DNA from: Pseudomonas nabeulensis
Lineage (GTDB): Bacteria; Pseudomonadota; Gammaproteobacteria; Pseudomonadales; Pseudomonadaceae
Assembly: GCF_004682045.1 (NCBI RefSeq)
Contig: NZ_QUZT01000047.1
Span: 1-55,594, forward strand
DNA length: 55,594 bases
Direction of reading: 5' to 3'
Shown: piece by piece, positions 44,938-54,900 of the stretch
How positions within the stretch are numbered: the stretch's first letter is position 1
How the letters are laid out: every line of letters begins with the position of its first letter
Notes under the pieces: generated by a model
The model's input: only the letters and a program-made list of their open reading frames with translations
Database searches by the model: none
What the model was told of the DNA's origin: nothing
Made by a program: the position numbers and the translations under genes

Positions 44938-45219
44938 ATGGAAATGCTCATCGGTTTACTGGTTCAGATCATCAGCGGCGCCGTCGGCGGCAACCTGGCC
45001 GGCATGACCAAACAAAGCCTGGGTACGGGGCTCAATACCCTTCTCGGTGGCGTCGGCGGGTTAGTGCTGGGCCAGATTGTCTCGGCGCTCACCGGCACCG
45101 CTGGCGGCGAAGCACTGGATGTGGCGGCGGTCGGCAGCAATATCGTCGGCGGTGGCGTCGGTGGCCTGGTGCTGACGTGGGTTATCGGGTTCATCAAGCA
45201 AAAGATGGCGGCCAAGTAG
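44938..45219 (+). CDS. Small glycine-zipper membrane protein
   Basis: 93 residues, very Gly/Val/Leu-rich. Glycine-zipper-like segments are seen at about residues 10-25 (ISGAVGGNLAGMTKQS), 35-50 (LLGGVGGLVLGQIVSA) and 65-85 (GSNIVGGGVGGLVLTWVIGF), ending in KQKMAAK. It could insert as two or three helices in the inner membrane. There is no recognised enzymatic motif. The start has GGAG 10 nt upstream. It shares its leader with the subtilisin-like gene. Likely stress/stationary-phase induced if the RpoS call is right. Confidence 0.8.
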   Translation: MEMLIGLLVQIISGAVGGNLAGMTKQSLGTGLNTLLGGVGGLVLGQIVSALTGTAGGEALDVAAVGSNIVGGGVGGLVLTWVIGFIKQKMAAK

Positions 45220-45256
45220 GGAGGCACCGGTCACCGTCTTGCTGTGACGGTGACCC

Positions 45257-45544
45257 TCACTGCGTGCGGTCGTTGTGCCCCAGGTCGCGCTGTGGGTCGA
45301 TCTGGTCGCGCACGCGTTGCTTGAGTACCTTGGCTTCGGGGAAACCACCGTCGGCCTTACGCTCCCAAATCTGCACGCCATCACAGGTAATGCGAAATGC
45401 TCCACCGGTGGCCGGCTCCAGCGACACTTTGCCCAGGTCATCGGAGAATGTACTCAGCAGCTCTTGGGCCAGCCAAGCCGCGCGCAGCAGCCACTGGCAC
45501 TGGGTGCAATAGGTGATAACGATCTCGGGTTTGCTCACGGACAT
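45257..45544 (-). CDS. SelT/SelW/SelH (Rdx) family thioredoxin-like protein
   Basis: 95 residues. It has a CxxC redox motif near the start (VITYCTQCQWLLRAAWLAQELL) and the Rdx tail pattern ATGGAFRITCDGVQIWERK with GGFPEAKVLKQRVRD. The Cys form replaces the selenocysteine of eukaryotic SelW. It probably has a redox role with unknown partners. The start MSVSKPEIVI matches the family. The gene is divergent from plpD. Confidence 0.9.
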   Translation of the reverse strand: MSVSKPEIVITYCTQCQWLLRAAWLAQELLSTFSDDLGKVSLEPATGGAFRITCDGVQIWERKADGGFPEAKVLKQRVRDQIDPQRDLGHNDRTQ

Positions 45545-45625
45545 AATTTGACAGGCTCCTGGCGTAACGGGCTCGGCGGATCGGGTGGCTATAATACCGG
45601 CCTTTATCGCCCAGCCTCGAGATTC

Positions 45626-47818
45626 ATGATGCGCCGCCTGTTGTCCTGCCTGCTGTTGTGCCTGCTTCCCCTCCTCGCCCAAGCCGTCGAAAGCCCACGC
45701 CCGAAAATTGGCCTGGTACTGTCCGGCGGCGCAGCGCGTGGCCTGTCCCATATCGGCGTGCTCAAGGCCCTGGAGGAGCAAGGCATTCAGATCGACGCGA
45801 TTGCCGGCACCAGCATGGGCGCGGTGATTGGCGGGCTGTACGCGTCGGGCTACAAGATCGATGAGTTGGAAAAACTCGCGCTGAGTATCGACTGGCAACA
45901 GGCATTGTCCGATGCGCCACCCCGTGAAGACGTGCCGTTCCGGCGCAAGCAGGATGACCGGGATTTCCTGGTCAAACAGAAACTCAGCTTTCGTGACGAC
46001 GGCAGCCTCGGCCTGCCACTGGGCGTGATCCAGGGTCAAAACCTCGCGCTGTTGCTGGAAAGCATGTTTGCCCACTCCAGCAACACGCGTAACTTCGATA
46101 AGTTGCCCATTCCCTTCCGCGCCGTGGCCACCGATATCACCACCGGAGAAAAGGTGGTGTTCAGTAAGGGCCATCTTCCACAAGTGATCCGCGCAAGCAT
46201 GTCGATCCCCGCCGTGTTTGCCCCGGTGGAGCTGGACGGACGACTGCTGGTGGACGGCGGCATGACCGATAACATCCCGCTGGATGTGGCGCGGGAGATG
46301 GGCGTGGATATCGCCATCGTCGTCGATATCGGCACTCCACTGCGTTCACGCAAACAGCTGGCAACGGTGGTAGACGTACTTAACCAGTCCATCACCCTGA
46401 TGACCCGGCGCAATTCCGAAGAACAACTCAAGGCCCTGCATCCCAAGGATGTTTTGATCCAACCGCCCCTCTCCGCCTTTGGCGTGACCGACTTCGGCCG
46501 CGCCAAGGACATGATCGACGCCGGCTACCGCGCCACCCGCGCCCTCGACCTGCGCCTTGCCCACCTGCGCCCTGCCGACCCCATCGACCCGCAACTGGTC
46601 GCTGCCCGAACCCCGGGCGAACGCACGCCAGTGATCACCGCGATCAACGTGGAAAACGATTCGAAAGTCAGCGACGACGTGATCCGCTACTACATCCGCC
46701 AGCCCCTCGGCGAGCCGCTGAACCTGGGGCGCCTGCAAACCGACATGGGCACCTTGTACGGCCTGGATTACTTCGAGCAGGTGCAATACCGCGTGGTGAA
46801 AAAAGGCCAGGACAATACCCTGGTCATCAGCGCGCGCGGCAAACGCAGTGGCACCGACTACCTGCGCCTGGGTCTGAACCTGTCGGACGATATGCGCGGC
46901 GACAGCGCGTTCAACCTGGGTGCCAGCTACCGCATGAACGGCATCAACCGCCTCGGCGCCGAATGGCTGACACGGGTGCAGATTGGTGATCGACAAGAGC
47001 TGTACAGCGAGTTCTACCAGCCGATGGATACCGGCTCACGCTACTTCGTCGCGCCGTACATCAGCGCCCAGGCGCAGAACGTCGAGTTGATCCTGGATAA
47101 CGATCCTGTTTCCGAATACCGCCTGGAACGCTACGGTTTCGGCTTGAACGTAGGACGCCAGATCGACAACAGCGGCGAGATCCGCTTCGGCGTCGGCGAG
47201 GCTTGGGGCAAGGCCGATGTGCGCATCGGCGACCGTGACCTGCCAAGCGTGAGTTTCAGCGAAGGGTTCTATGAGTTGAAGTACTCCTTCGATTCCCTGG
47301 ACAACGTGTACTTTCCCCACACCGGCGAGGATATCGGCCTGGCCTACCGGGAATTCGAACCGGGGCTGGGTTCGGACCAACGCTATCGCCAATGGGAGTT
47401 CAAGCTGGACAAGGCCATGAGCAATGGCCCGGATACCTTGGTGCTGGGCGGCCGTTACGGGCGCACACTGGATAAGTCCGACGTGGTGATTTCCAGCTTC
47501 CTGCTGGGTGGCGCGCGGCAATTGTCGGGCTTTCGCGAGGATGCGATCTCGGGGCAGAACATCAGCTTGATGCGGGCGGTGTATTACCGTCGGCTGACGC
47601 CGCGTTCGTATCTGCCGCTGGACTTCCCGCTGTATCTGGGGGCGTCACTGGAACGGGGTCGGGCGTGGAACAACGACAATGAATTCGACAGTGGGTATAT
47701 CAATGCGGCGAGTATCTTCCTGGGGTTCGATACGCCGTTGGGGCCGCTGAACTTCAGCTATGGGTTCAATGATGATAATCAGAAGGCGGTGTACCTGAAC
47801 CTGGGCCAAACGTTCTAG
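45626..47818 (+). CDS. plpD: Patatin-like phospholipase autotransporter PlpD (type Vd secretion)
   Basis: 730 residues. Signal peptide (1-20), patatin domain with oxyanion loop SGGAARG, nucleophile Ser63 in GTSMG and Asp210 in DGG, then a POTRA (about 325-400) and a 16-strand BamA/FhaC-like barrel ending in YLNLGQTF. P. aeruginosa PlpD is a class A1 phospholipase with this architecture and size. The start was taken at the first of two tandem ATGs. It lies 81 bp from the divergent Rdx gene. Confidence 0.95.
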   Translation: MMRRLLSCLLLCLLPLLAQAVESPRPKIGLVLSGGAARGLSHIGVLKALEEQGIQIDAIAGTSMGAVIGGLYASGYKIDELEKLALSIDWQQALSDAPPREDVPFRRKQDDRDFLVKQKLSFRDDGSLGLPLGVIQGQNLALLLESMFAHSSNTRNFDKLPIPFRAVATDITTGEKVVFSKGHLPQVIRASMSIPAVFAPVELDGRLLVDGGMTDNIPLDVAREMGVDIAIVVDIGTPLRSRKQLATVVDVLNQSITLMTRRNSEEQLKALHPKDVLIQPPLSAFGVTDFGRAKDMIDAGYRATRALDLRLAHLRPADPIDPQLVAARTPGERTPVITAINVENDSKVSDDVIRYYIRQPLGEPLNLGRLQTDMGTLYGLDYFEQVQYRVVKKGQDNTLVISARGKRSGTDYLRLGLNLSDDMRGDSAFNLGASYRMNGINRLGAEWLTRVQIGDRQELYSEFYQPMDTGSRYFVAPYISAQAQNVELILDNDPVSEYRLERYGFGLNVGRQIDNSGEIRFGVGEAWGKADVRIGDRDLPSVSFSEGFYELKYSFDSLDNVYFPHTGEDIGLAYREFEPGLGSDQRYRQWEFKLDKAMSNGPDTLVLGGRYGRTLDKSDVVISSFLLGGARQLSGFREDAISGQNISLMRAVYYRRLTPRSYLPLDFPLYLGASLERGRAWNNDNEFDSGYINAASIFLGFDTPLGPLNFSYGFNDDNQKAVYLNLGQTF

Positions 47819-47836
47819 AAAGCCGAACGCAAAACC

Positions 47837-47885
47837 AAATGTGGGAGGGGCGGTGCGACGATTCGACTTGCCCCCTCCCACATTT
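47837..47885. repeat. Compact REP hairpin with a divergent arm between plpD and the MarR gene
   Basis: Outer arms AAATGTGGGAGGGGC and GCCCCCTCCCACATTT-like sequence enclose GGTGCGACGATTCGACTT, itself containing CGA/TCG symmetry. The 49-bp element lacks the usual second REP and spacer. The same inner segment recurs at 55470-55490. It lies between convergent genes and could serve as a two-way transcript end. Confidence 0.78.
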
Positions 47886-47907
47886 TGATCGTCATTGAAT
47901 TAGGGAT

Positions 47908-48342
47908 TCAGGACTTTTCTAGGTTTGCCAGGATGTGCCCATGCACCCGCATGCACACCTTCATATCCTCTTCATCCACGCCTACAAACAGCTCATGGCG
48001 CAATGCCGTGGCGATGGTCTCGATCTGGTCAATCAGCGGCCGAGCGCTATCACACAACAAAATACGCTTGGCCCGACGGTCTTCCACCACGGCCTGGCGT
48101 TGCACCAGGCCCTGGCCTTCCAAACTGTCCAGCAGCCGAGCCAGCGTGGGGCCTTCGACCCCGACGCTTTGCGCCAGCTCACGCTGGGTAGGTGCTTCTT
48201 CGAAACGCGCCAGGTGCAACAGCACCAGCCAGCGCGCCTGGGACAAGCCCAGTCCCGCCAAACGGCGATCCAGCTCGGCGCGCCAACCTCGGGACATTTG
48301 CGCCAACTGCATGCCAAAGCGGTGTTGATCGGTTAACGACAT
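47908..48342 (-). CDS. MarR-family transcriptional regulator
   Basis: 144 residues, winged-helix MarR fold: LGLSQARWLVLLHLARFEE, TQRELAQSVGVEGPTLARLLDSLE (recognition helix) and the wing VVEDRRAKRILL. SlyA/HosA-like. P. aeruginosa also has a MarR gene near plpD. A dyad 34 bp upstream is a plausible autoregulatory operator. Ligand unknown. Confidence 0.93.
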   Translation of the reverse strand: MSLTDQHRFGMQLAQMSRGWRAELDRRLAGLGLSQARWLVLLHLARFEEAPTQRELAQSVGVEGPTLARLLDSLEGQGLVQRQAVVEDRRAKRILLCDSARPLIDQIETIATALRHELFVGVDEEDMKVCMRVHGHILANLEKS

Positions 48343-48375
48343 AAAAAACTCATGGTTTAGACTGAAAATAAAGTG

Positions 48376-48392
48376 TGGCTAATTATTAGTCA
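48376..48392. promoter_or_regulatory. Candidate MarR operator
   Basis: TGGCTAATTATTAGTCA is an AT-rich near-perfect dyad (one mismatched pair) of the size bound by MarR dimers. It lies 34 bp upstream of the MarR start, in the 121-bp gap after recQ. Confidence 0.5.
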
Positions 48393-48463
48393 GCTAAGCA
48401 TGAGCCATGCCAGTAGGCAAGAGTTGCTATGTACTGATTCGTTACATTGTCGTAATTGCCGCA

Positions 48464-50590
48464 CTAAATTTCGAATTCCGACTGCAAAGCGGCCCGTACG
48501 CAGTACAAAACGCCCTCGGGAACACGTCCGGTAAACAGGGGCGCGATCTCCGCGACCGCTGGCAATTCGCCTTCTCCGTCGAGAAACGCATCCTGGATTT
48601 CGCCGAGCAGATCCTCAGGCAGATCAAGCGCCTGCTCCAACGACAATTGTTGTTTACCGATGGACTCGGCCAACAAGGTGTAGACGTTCTTCTCGGAGCA
48701 TTGCAACTGGCCGGCGATCTGGATCGGGGTCATGCCCGCGCGTGCCAGGCTGATCAGCTCGTGGCGAATATCCGCAACTTCTTTCGGCGCTTCGGCCTGG
48801 CCGCCGAGCACTTCGAGGAAGGCCTGGCCGTAACGCTCCAGCTTGCGTGCACCCACGCCGCTGACCCGCGCCATTTCGGCCATGGTGGTGGGCTGCTCGC
48901 GCAACATCTCCAGCAACGTCGAGTCGGGGAAAATAACGTAAGGCGGCACGCTGTGTTCCTGGGCCAGATGACGTCGCAGGGTGCGCAAGGCTTCCCACTG
49001 CTCACGCTCCTCAAAGCGCACCAGTTGGCTGGCCTGGCTGGTACTGCTCTTGGCGGTGGTCTGCGGCTTGAGGTCGCGGCGCAACTCCAGGCTTACTTCG
49101 CCCTTGAGCAACGGCCGGCAACTGTCGTTCAAGCGCAAGCCGCCGTAACCCTCGATGTCGATGTCCACCAGGCCACGGGCAACCATCTGCCGGAACAACG
49201 AACGCCACTCGCCTTCGGCGCGGGCCTTGCCGACACCATAGACCGAGAGTTTTTCGTGGCCGAAGCTGCGGATTTTTTCGTTGTCCTTGCCCAGCAATAC
49301 ATCCACCAAATGACCGACACCATAGCGTTGGCCGGTGCGATAAATCGCGGACAAACCCTGGCGCGCCGACTCGGTGGCGTCCCAGGTCTGCACACCGTCG
49401 ACGCAAATATCGCAATGGCCGCAGGGCTCGGGCATGTCTTCGTCGAAATACGCCAGCAAGGTTTGGCGGCGGCAGCGTGTTTCTTCGCACAGCGAGAGCA
49501 TGGCGTCGAGCTTGTGCTGTTCCAGGCGCTTGTGACGCTCGTCGCCTTCCGAGTTCTGCAACATCTGCTTGAGCATCACCACGTCCTGCAGGCCGTAGAC
49601 CATCCACGCATCCGCCGGCAGGCCATCACGGCCCGCACGGCCGGTTTCCTGGTAGTACGCCTCGAGGGACTTGGGCAAATCCATATGGGCGACGAAGCGC
49701 ACGTTGGATTTGTCGATACCCATGCCGAACGCGATGGTGGCCACCATGATCAGGCCTTCCTCGTTGAGGAAGCGTTTCTGGTGCGCCGAACGCGTTTCGT
49801 TGGGCAGGCCCGCGTGGTATGGCAGCGCCGGGTAACCCTGCTCACAGAGGAACGCGGCCACTTCATCGACTTTCTTGCGCGACAGGCAATAAACGATGCC
49901 CGCATCACTGCGCCGCTCCGACAGGAACGCCAGCAACTGCTTGCGCGGCTGCTCCTTGGGCACGATGCGGTAGAAGATATTCGGCCGGTCGAAGCTCGAC
50001 AGGAAACGCTCGGCGTTCTGCAAATGCAGGCGCTCGACGATTTCTTCACGGGTACGTTTGTCGGCGGTGGCGGTCAGGGCAATACGCGGCACGTCAGGAA
50101 ACAATTCGGCCAATTGGCCCAGTTGCAGGTATTCGCGGCGGAAATCGTGGCCCCACTGTGAAACGCAGTGAGCCTCGTCGATGGCAAACAGGGCAATTTC
50201 CAGGCTCTGCAGGAAGGCCAGCATGCGCGGCTGTACCAAACGCTCTGGCGCCAGGTAGAGCATCTTCACTTCACCGCGCTTGATCCGCGCGGCCAGGTCG
50301 CGCTGCTGCTCGGCGCTGAGGGTGGAGTTCAACGAGGCCGCTGCGACACCCAGCTCTTCAAGCGTGGCGACCTGATCGTCCATCAAGGCGATCAACGGTG
50401 ATACCACCACGGCCAAGCCGTTGCGCAACAATGCCGGCACCTGGAAACACAACGATTTGCCGCCGCCGGTAGGCATCAGGACCAGGGCATCTCCACCACT
50501 GGCCACGCGCTCAATGATCGCACCCTGGCGGCCACGAAAACTGTCGTAGCCGAAGATGTCCTTGAGGACGCGTTGAGCCTGCTCGAGCAT
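48464..50590 (-). CDS. recQ: ATP-dependent DNA helicase RecQ
   Basis: 708 residues. Motif I PTGGGKSLCF, DEAH box FAIDEAHCVSQWGHDFR and motif VI QETGRAGRDG are present. The RecQ zinc module (CEETRCRRQTLLAYF; EPCGHCDIC), an RQC winged helix and an HRDC domain (about 525-600) follow, then an extra ~100-residue C-terminal tail with Sel-like helices. The start MLEQAQRVLKDIFGYDSF was chosen (GGAG 7 nt upstream); upstream in-frame codons are not family-like. 3'-5' helicase in recombination and repair. Confidence 0.97.
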   Translation of the reverse strand: MLEQAQRVLKDIFGYDSFRGRQGAIIERVASGGDALVLMPTGGGKSLCFQVPALLRNGLAVVVSPLIALMDDQVATLEELGVAAASLNSTLSAEQQRDLAARIKRGEVKMLYLAPERLVQPRMLAFLQSLEIALFAIDEAHCVSQWGHDFRREYLQLGQLAELFPDVPRIALTATADKRTREEIVERLHLQNAERFLSSFDRPNIFYRIVPKEQPRKQLLAFLSERRSDAGIVYCLSRKKVDEVAAFLCEQGYPALPYHAGLPNETRSAHQKRFLNEEGLIMVATIAFGMGIDKSNVRFVAHMDLPKSLEAYYQETGRAGRDGLPADAWMVYGLQDVVMLKQMLQNSEGDERHKRLEQHKLDAMLSLCEETRCRRQTLLAYFDEDMPEPCGHCDICVDGVQTWDATESARQGLSAIYRTGQRYGVGHLVDVLLGKDNEKIRSFGHEKLSVYGVGKARAEGEWRSLFRQMVARGLVDIDIEGYGGLRLNDSCRPLLKGEVSLELRRDLKPQTTAKSSTSQASQLVRFEEREQWEALRTLRRHLAQEHSVPPYVIFPDSTLLEMLREQPTTMAEMARVSGVGARKLERYGQAFLEVLGGQAEAPKEVADIRHELISLARAGMTPIQIAGQLQCSEKNVYTLLAESIGKQQLSLEQALDLPEDLLGEIQDAFLDGEGELPAVAEIAPLFTGRVPEGVLYCVRAALQSEFEI

Positions 50591-50855
50591 GTATAACTCC
50601 AAAATAGTGCCGAAATCCCTCACTACAGGCTGGCCGAAAAAATACGCGCTCACGGGAAATAATCCGTAAGCGAAGTTTTCGCGGGCTGGCGCTTGGCCTG
50701 TAAGGGCATCACAAAACGCGGCAGTATACCCGAGCGACATCCACCAAAGGGCGCCACTGACGAATAGCGACCGCCATCTAAAATGCCGTGCGGCTGGCCT
50801 GTGCGCTCAAGAAGGCCTAGAATTCAGCATCGTTTATTCCCAAGGTAGTCCTTCA

Positions 50856-51443
50856 ATGTCCTTCGCTGAGCAACTAACCCGCCTGCAAGCCTTCCTCGAC
50901 GCCGATGAGCTGCATGACGAGGCGCTGGACTACGTGGCCGCCCACGGCTACCTGACCGCCCTGTCCATCTGCTCCGAGCCCGTACCTGACCGTGAGTGGA
51001 TCGACGCGCTGTTCGCCGAAGAGCCTCACTACACCGACGCTGCCCAGCGTGAAGAAATCGAATCCACCCTGCTGGCCCTCAAGGCCCACATCGGTCGCCA
51101 ACTGGCCTCCGACGAGGAATTCGAGCTGCCATGCGAGCTGGACCTGGGCGAAGATCCGGACGACTCCGAGCTGCGCGGCTGGTGCATCGGCTTTATGGAA
51201 GGCGTGTTCCTGCGCGAAGCCGCCTGGTTCGAAACCGCCGAGGAAGAGGTCAGCGAAATGCTGCTGCCGATCATGGTCGGTTCGGGCCTGTTCGACGACC
51301 AGCCGGAGTTCTCCGACATTGCCGCCGACGCCAACCTGATGGACGACATGATCGTCCAGATCCCGGAAGCCCTGACCGCGCTGTACCTGCTGTGCAACGC
51401 ACCCGACGAAAAACCGGCGATCCTCAAGCCACGTCACCACTGA
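50856..51443 (+). CDS. YecA/YgfB family protein (UPF0149)
   Basis: 195 residues, acidic and helical. Family features WCIGFMEGVFLREAAWF and SEMLLPIMVGSGLF are visible. No SEC-C zinc tail is present, so it is the YgfB-like form. Function not well established. The following membrane gene lies 20 bp away or closer and is probably co-transcribed. Confidence 0.87.
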   Translation: MSFAEQLTRLQAFLDADELHDEALDYVAAHGYLTALSICSEPVPDREWIDALFAEEPHYTDAAQREEIESTLLALKAHIGRQLASDEEFELPCELDLGEDPDDSELRGWCIGFMEGVFLREAAWFETAEEEVSEMLLPIMVGSGLFDDQPEFSDIAADANLMDDMIVQIPEALTALYLLCNAPDEKPAILKPRHH

Positions 51444-51463
51444 GTCGCTTGCCCGTGACACCC

Positions 51464-51847
51464 ATGGGCAACCGCTCGCTGCTCCTGCGTTACGTACTGC
51501 TGGCCATCGGCTGGCTGAGCGTAGCGTTGGGGGTGATCGGCATTTTCCTACCGGTGCTGCCAACCACGCCCTTTCTGCTCCTGGCCGCCGCCTGCTTCGC
51601 CCGAAGCTCCCCGCGCTTCTACCACTGGCTGGTGCAACACCCACGCCTGGGGCCGTGGATTCGCGACTATCTCGATGGCAATGGCATCCCGCTCAAAGGC
51701 AAGGTCTACGCCATCGGCTTGATGTGGCTGAGCATCGGCCTGTCCTGCTACCTCGTCCCCCTGCCCTGGGCACGCGGCTTCATGCTGACCAGCGCCTTGC
51801 TGGTGACGGTCTACATCTTGCGCCAGAAAACCCTGCCGCCCCGCTGA
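51464..51847 (+). CDS. YbaN/DUF454 family inner-membrane protein
   Basis: 127 residues with three to four transmembrane helices. The DUF454 signature GVIGIFLPVLPTTPFLLLAAACFARSSP (quoted in part: GIFLPVLPTTPFLLLAAACF) and RLGPWIRDYLDG are clear. The start MGNRSLLLRY has no strong ribosome-binding site. A GTG three codons upstream, or translational coupling to the preceding gene, is possible. Function unknown. Confidence 0.85.
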   Translation: MGNRSLLLRYVLLAIGWLSVALGVIGIFLPVLPTTPFLLLAAACFARSSPRFYHWLVQHPRLGPWIRDYLDGNGIPLKGKVYAIGLMWLSIGLSCYLVPLPWARGFMLTSALLVTVYILRQKTLPPR

Positions 51848-51965
51848 AAGCCCCTGCGACATTACCCCTCACAAGACCTTGGTCGACACTGACTAACCCC
51901 AAGCATCATGCGAGACTGTCCAACCGGGCCTGGAATGCCTGGGTGTTCTTATGCTCGGAGTTACC

Positions 51966-54900
51966 ATGACGCTGTCCAGCGGGCTGATCGCCGCCGTTGC
52001 CCTGGCCTATATGGCCATTATGTTTGCCATTGCCTTTTACGGTGACCGCCGCCATGCGCCGTTGCCGCCGCGTATGCGTGCCTGGGTGTATAGCCTGTCG
52101 CTGGCGGTCTACTGCACCAGCTGGACGTTTTTCGGTGCTGTAGGCCAGGCCGCCGAGCAATTGTGGGCATTTTTACCGATCTACCTGGGACCGGTGCTGT
52201 TGCTGGTGCTGGCACCCTGGGTGCTGCAGAAGATGATTCTGATCAGCAAGCAGGAAAACATTACCTCCATCGCCGACTTTATCGCTGCGCGCTACGGCAA
52301 ATCCCAGTCCCTGGCGGTGGTGGTGGCCTTGATCTGCCTGGTGGGCGTGCTGCCCTATATCGCCCTGCAACTCAAAGGCATTGTGCTTGGGGTGAATCTG
52401 CTGATTGGCTCCGGCCCTGACACTACCGGCACCCGGGCGCAAGACACGGCGCTGATCGTGTCGCTGGTGCTGGCGCTGTTCACCATTGTGTTTGGTACGC
52501 GCAACCTCGATGCCACCGAGCACCACCGTGGCATGGTGCTGGCGATTGCATTTGAGTCCCTGGTCAAGCTGTTTGCGTTTCTGGCGGTCGGCGCCTTTGT
52601 GACGTATGGCCTGTACGACGGCTTCGGCGACCTGTTCAGCCAAGCCATGCTTGCGCCACGCCTGGACGAATACTGGAAAGAAACCGTCAACTGGCCCTCG
52701 ATGGTGGTACAGACCGGCGTCGCCATGATGGCGATCATCTGCCTGCCCCGGCAGTTCCATGTGACGGTAGTAGAGAACATCGACCCACAGGACCTGCGCC
52801 TGGCCAAGTGGGTGTTTCCCGCCTATCTGATTCTCGCTGCGCTGTTCGTGATCCCGATTGCCCTCGGCGGCAAGATGCTGTTGCCCGCGTCCGTGCTCCC
52901 CGACTCCTATGTGATCAGCCTGCCCATGGCCGAAGCGCACCCGGCGCTCGCGGTGCTGGCGTTTATCGGCGGCGCCTCGGCGGCCACCGGCATGGTGATT
53001 GTGGCGAGCATCGCGTTGTCGACCATGGTCTCCAACGACATGTTGCTGCCTTGGTTGCTGCGTCGTTCCAGCGCCGAGCGACCATTTGAAGTGTTCCGTC
53101 ACTGGATGCTGTCGGTGCGCCGGGTCAGCATTGTGATCATCCTGCTGCTGGCCTACGTGAGTTATCGGCTGCTTGGTTCCACCGCAAGCCTGGCGACCAT
53201 CGGCCAAATTGCCTTTGCCGCCGTCACCCAACTGGCACCCGCCATGCTTGGCGCGCTGTACTGGAAACAGGCCAACCGGCGCGGCGTGTTTGCCGGCTTG
53301 GCGGCGGGGACGTTCCTGTGGTTCTACACCTTGGTCCTACCGGTTACCGCGAAAAGCCTGGGATGGTCCCTCAGCCTTTTCCCAGGGCTGACGTGGATGC
53401 ATTCCCACCCACTCGGTTTGTCTGTCACCTCGCTCACCCTGGGCACCGTGTTTTCCCTGGCGGGTAACTTCACGCTGTTTGTGTGGGTGTCGATGCTTTC
53501 GCGCACACGGGTGTCCGAACACTGGCAGGCCGGGCGCTTTATCGGCCAGGAAATCAGCCAGCGCGCCAACGCCCGCTCCATGTTGTCGGTACAGATCAGC
53601 GACCTGCTCAGCCTGGCGGCGCGTTTTGTCGGTGAAGAACGCGCCCAACAGAGTTTTATCCGCTTCGCCTATCGCCAGGGCAAAGGCTTCAACCCCAACC
53701 AGAATGCTGACAACGATTGGATCGCCCACACCGAACGGTTGCTGGCCGGTGTACTCGGTGCATCGTCGACGCGGGCTGTAGTAAAAGCCGCGATTGAAGG
53801 TCGGGAAATGCAGTTGGAGGACGTCGTACGGATCGCCGACGAAGCGTCCGAGGTCTTGCAGTTCAATCGAGCGTTGCTGCAAGGTGCGATTGAAAACATC
53901 ACCCAAGGCATCAGCGTGGTGGACCAGTCCCTCAAGTTGGTGGCGTGGAACCGGCGCTATCTGGAGCTGTTCAACTACCCCGAAGGCTTGATCAGCGTGG
54001 GGCGGCCGATTGCCGACATCATTCGCTACAACGCCGAGCGCGGCCTGTGCGGGCCGGGAGAGGCCGAAGTGCACGTGGCGCGACGCCTGCACTGGATGCG
54101 CCAGGGCCGTGCGCATACCTCCGAACGTTTGTTCCCCAACGGTCGTGTAATCGAGCTGATCGGCAACCCGATGCCCGGCGGCGGCTTTGTCATGAGCTTC
54201 ACCGACATCACCGCGTTCCGCGAGGCCGAGCAGGCGCTCACCGAGGCCAATGAAGGCCTGGAGCAACGGGTGGTCGAACGCACCCATGAACTGTCGCAGC
54301 TCAATGTGGCGCTGACCGATGCCAAGGGCGTGGCCGAATCCGCCAGCCAGTCGAAGACGCGCTTCCTCGCGGCTGTCAGCCACGACCTGATGCAACCGCT
54401 GAACGCCGCACGCTTGTTCTCCGCCGCCCTCTCCCATCAGAACGATGGGTTGTCGAACGAAGCCCGGCAACTGGTGCAGCACCTGGACAGTTCGTTGCGC
54501 TCCGCCGAAGACCTGATCAGCGATCTGCTGGATATCTCACGCCTGGAAAACGGCAAGATCAACCCGCAGCGTCAGCCTTTTGTACTCAATGAGCTGTTCG
54601 ACACCCTGGGCGCAGAATTCAAGGCGCTGGCCCAGGAACAAGGCCTGGGTTTCCGACTGCGCGGCAGTCGCTTGCGCGTCGACAGTGACATCAAGTTGCT
54701 CCGACGGATTTTGCAGAATTTTCTGACAAACGCGTTCCGTTATGCCGACGGCCCGGTACTGCTGGGCGTACGCCGACGCAAAGGCGAGCTGTGCCTGGAA
54801 GTGTGGGACCGTGGCCCCGGCATTCCACCGGATAAGCAGAAAGTCATCTTTGAAGAGTTCAAACGCCTCGACAGCCACCAGACCCGCGCCGAAAAAGGCC

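Noticed and set aside
48407..50161. A 584-codon plus-strand frame over recQ
   Set aside because: Antisense shadow. RecQ motifs are intact on the minus strand.
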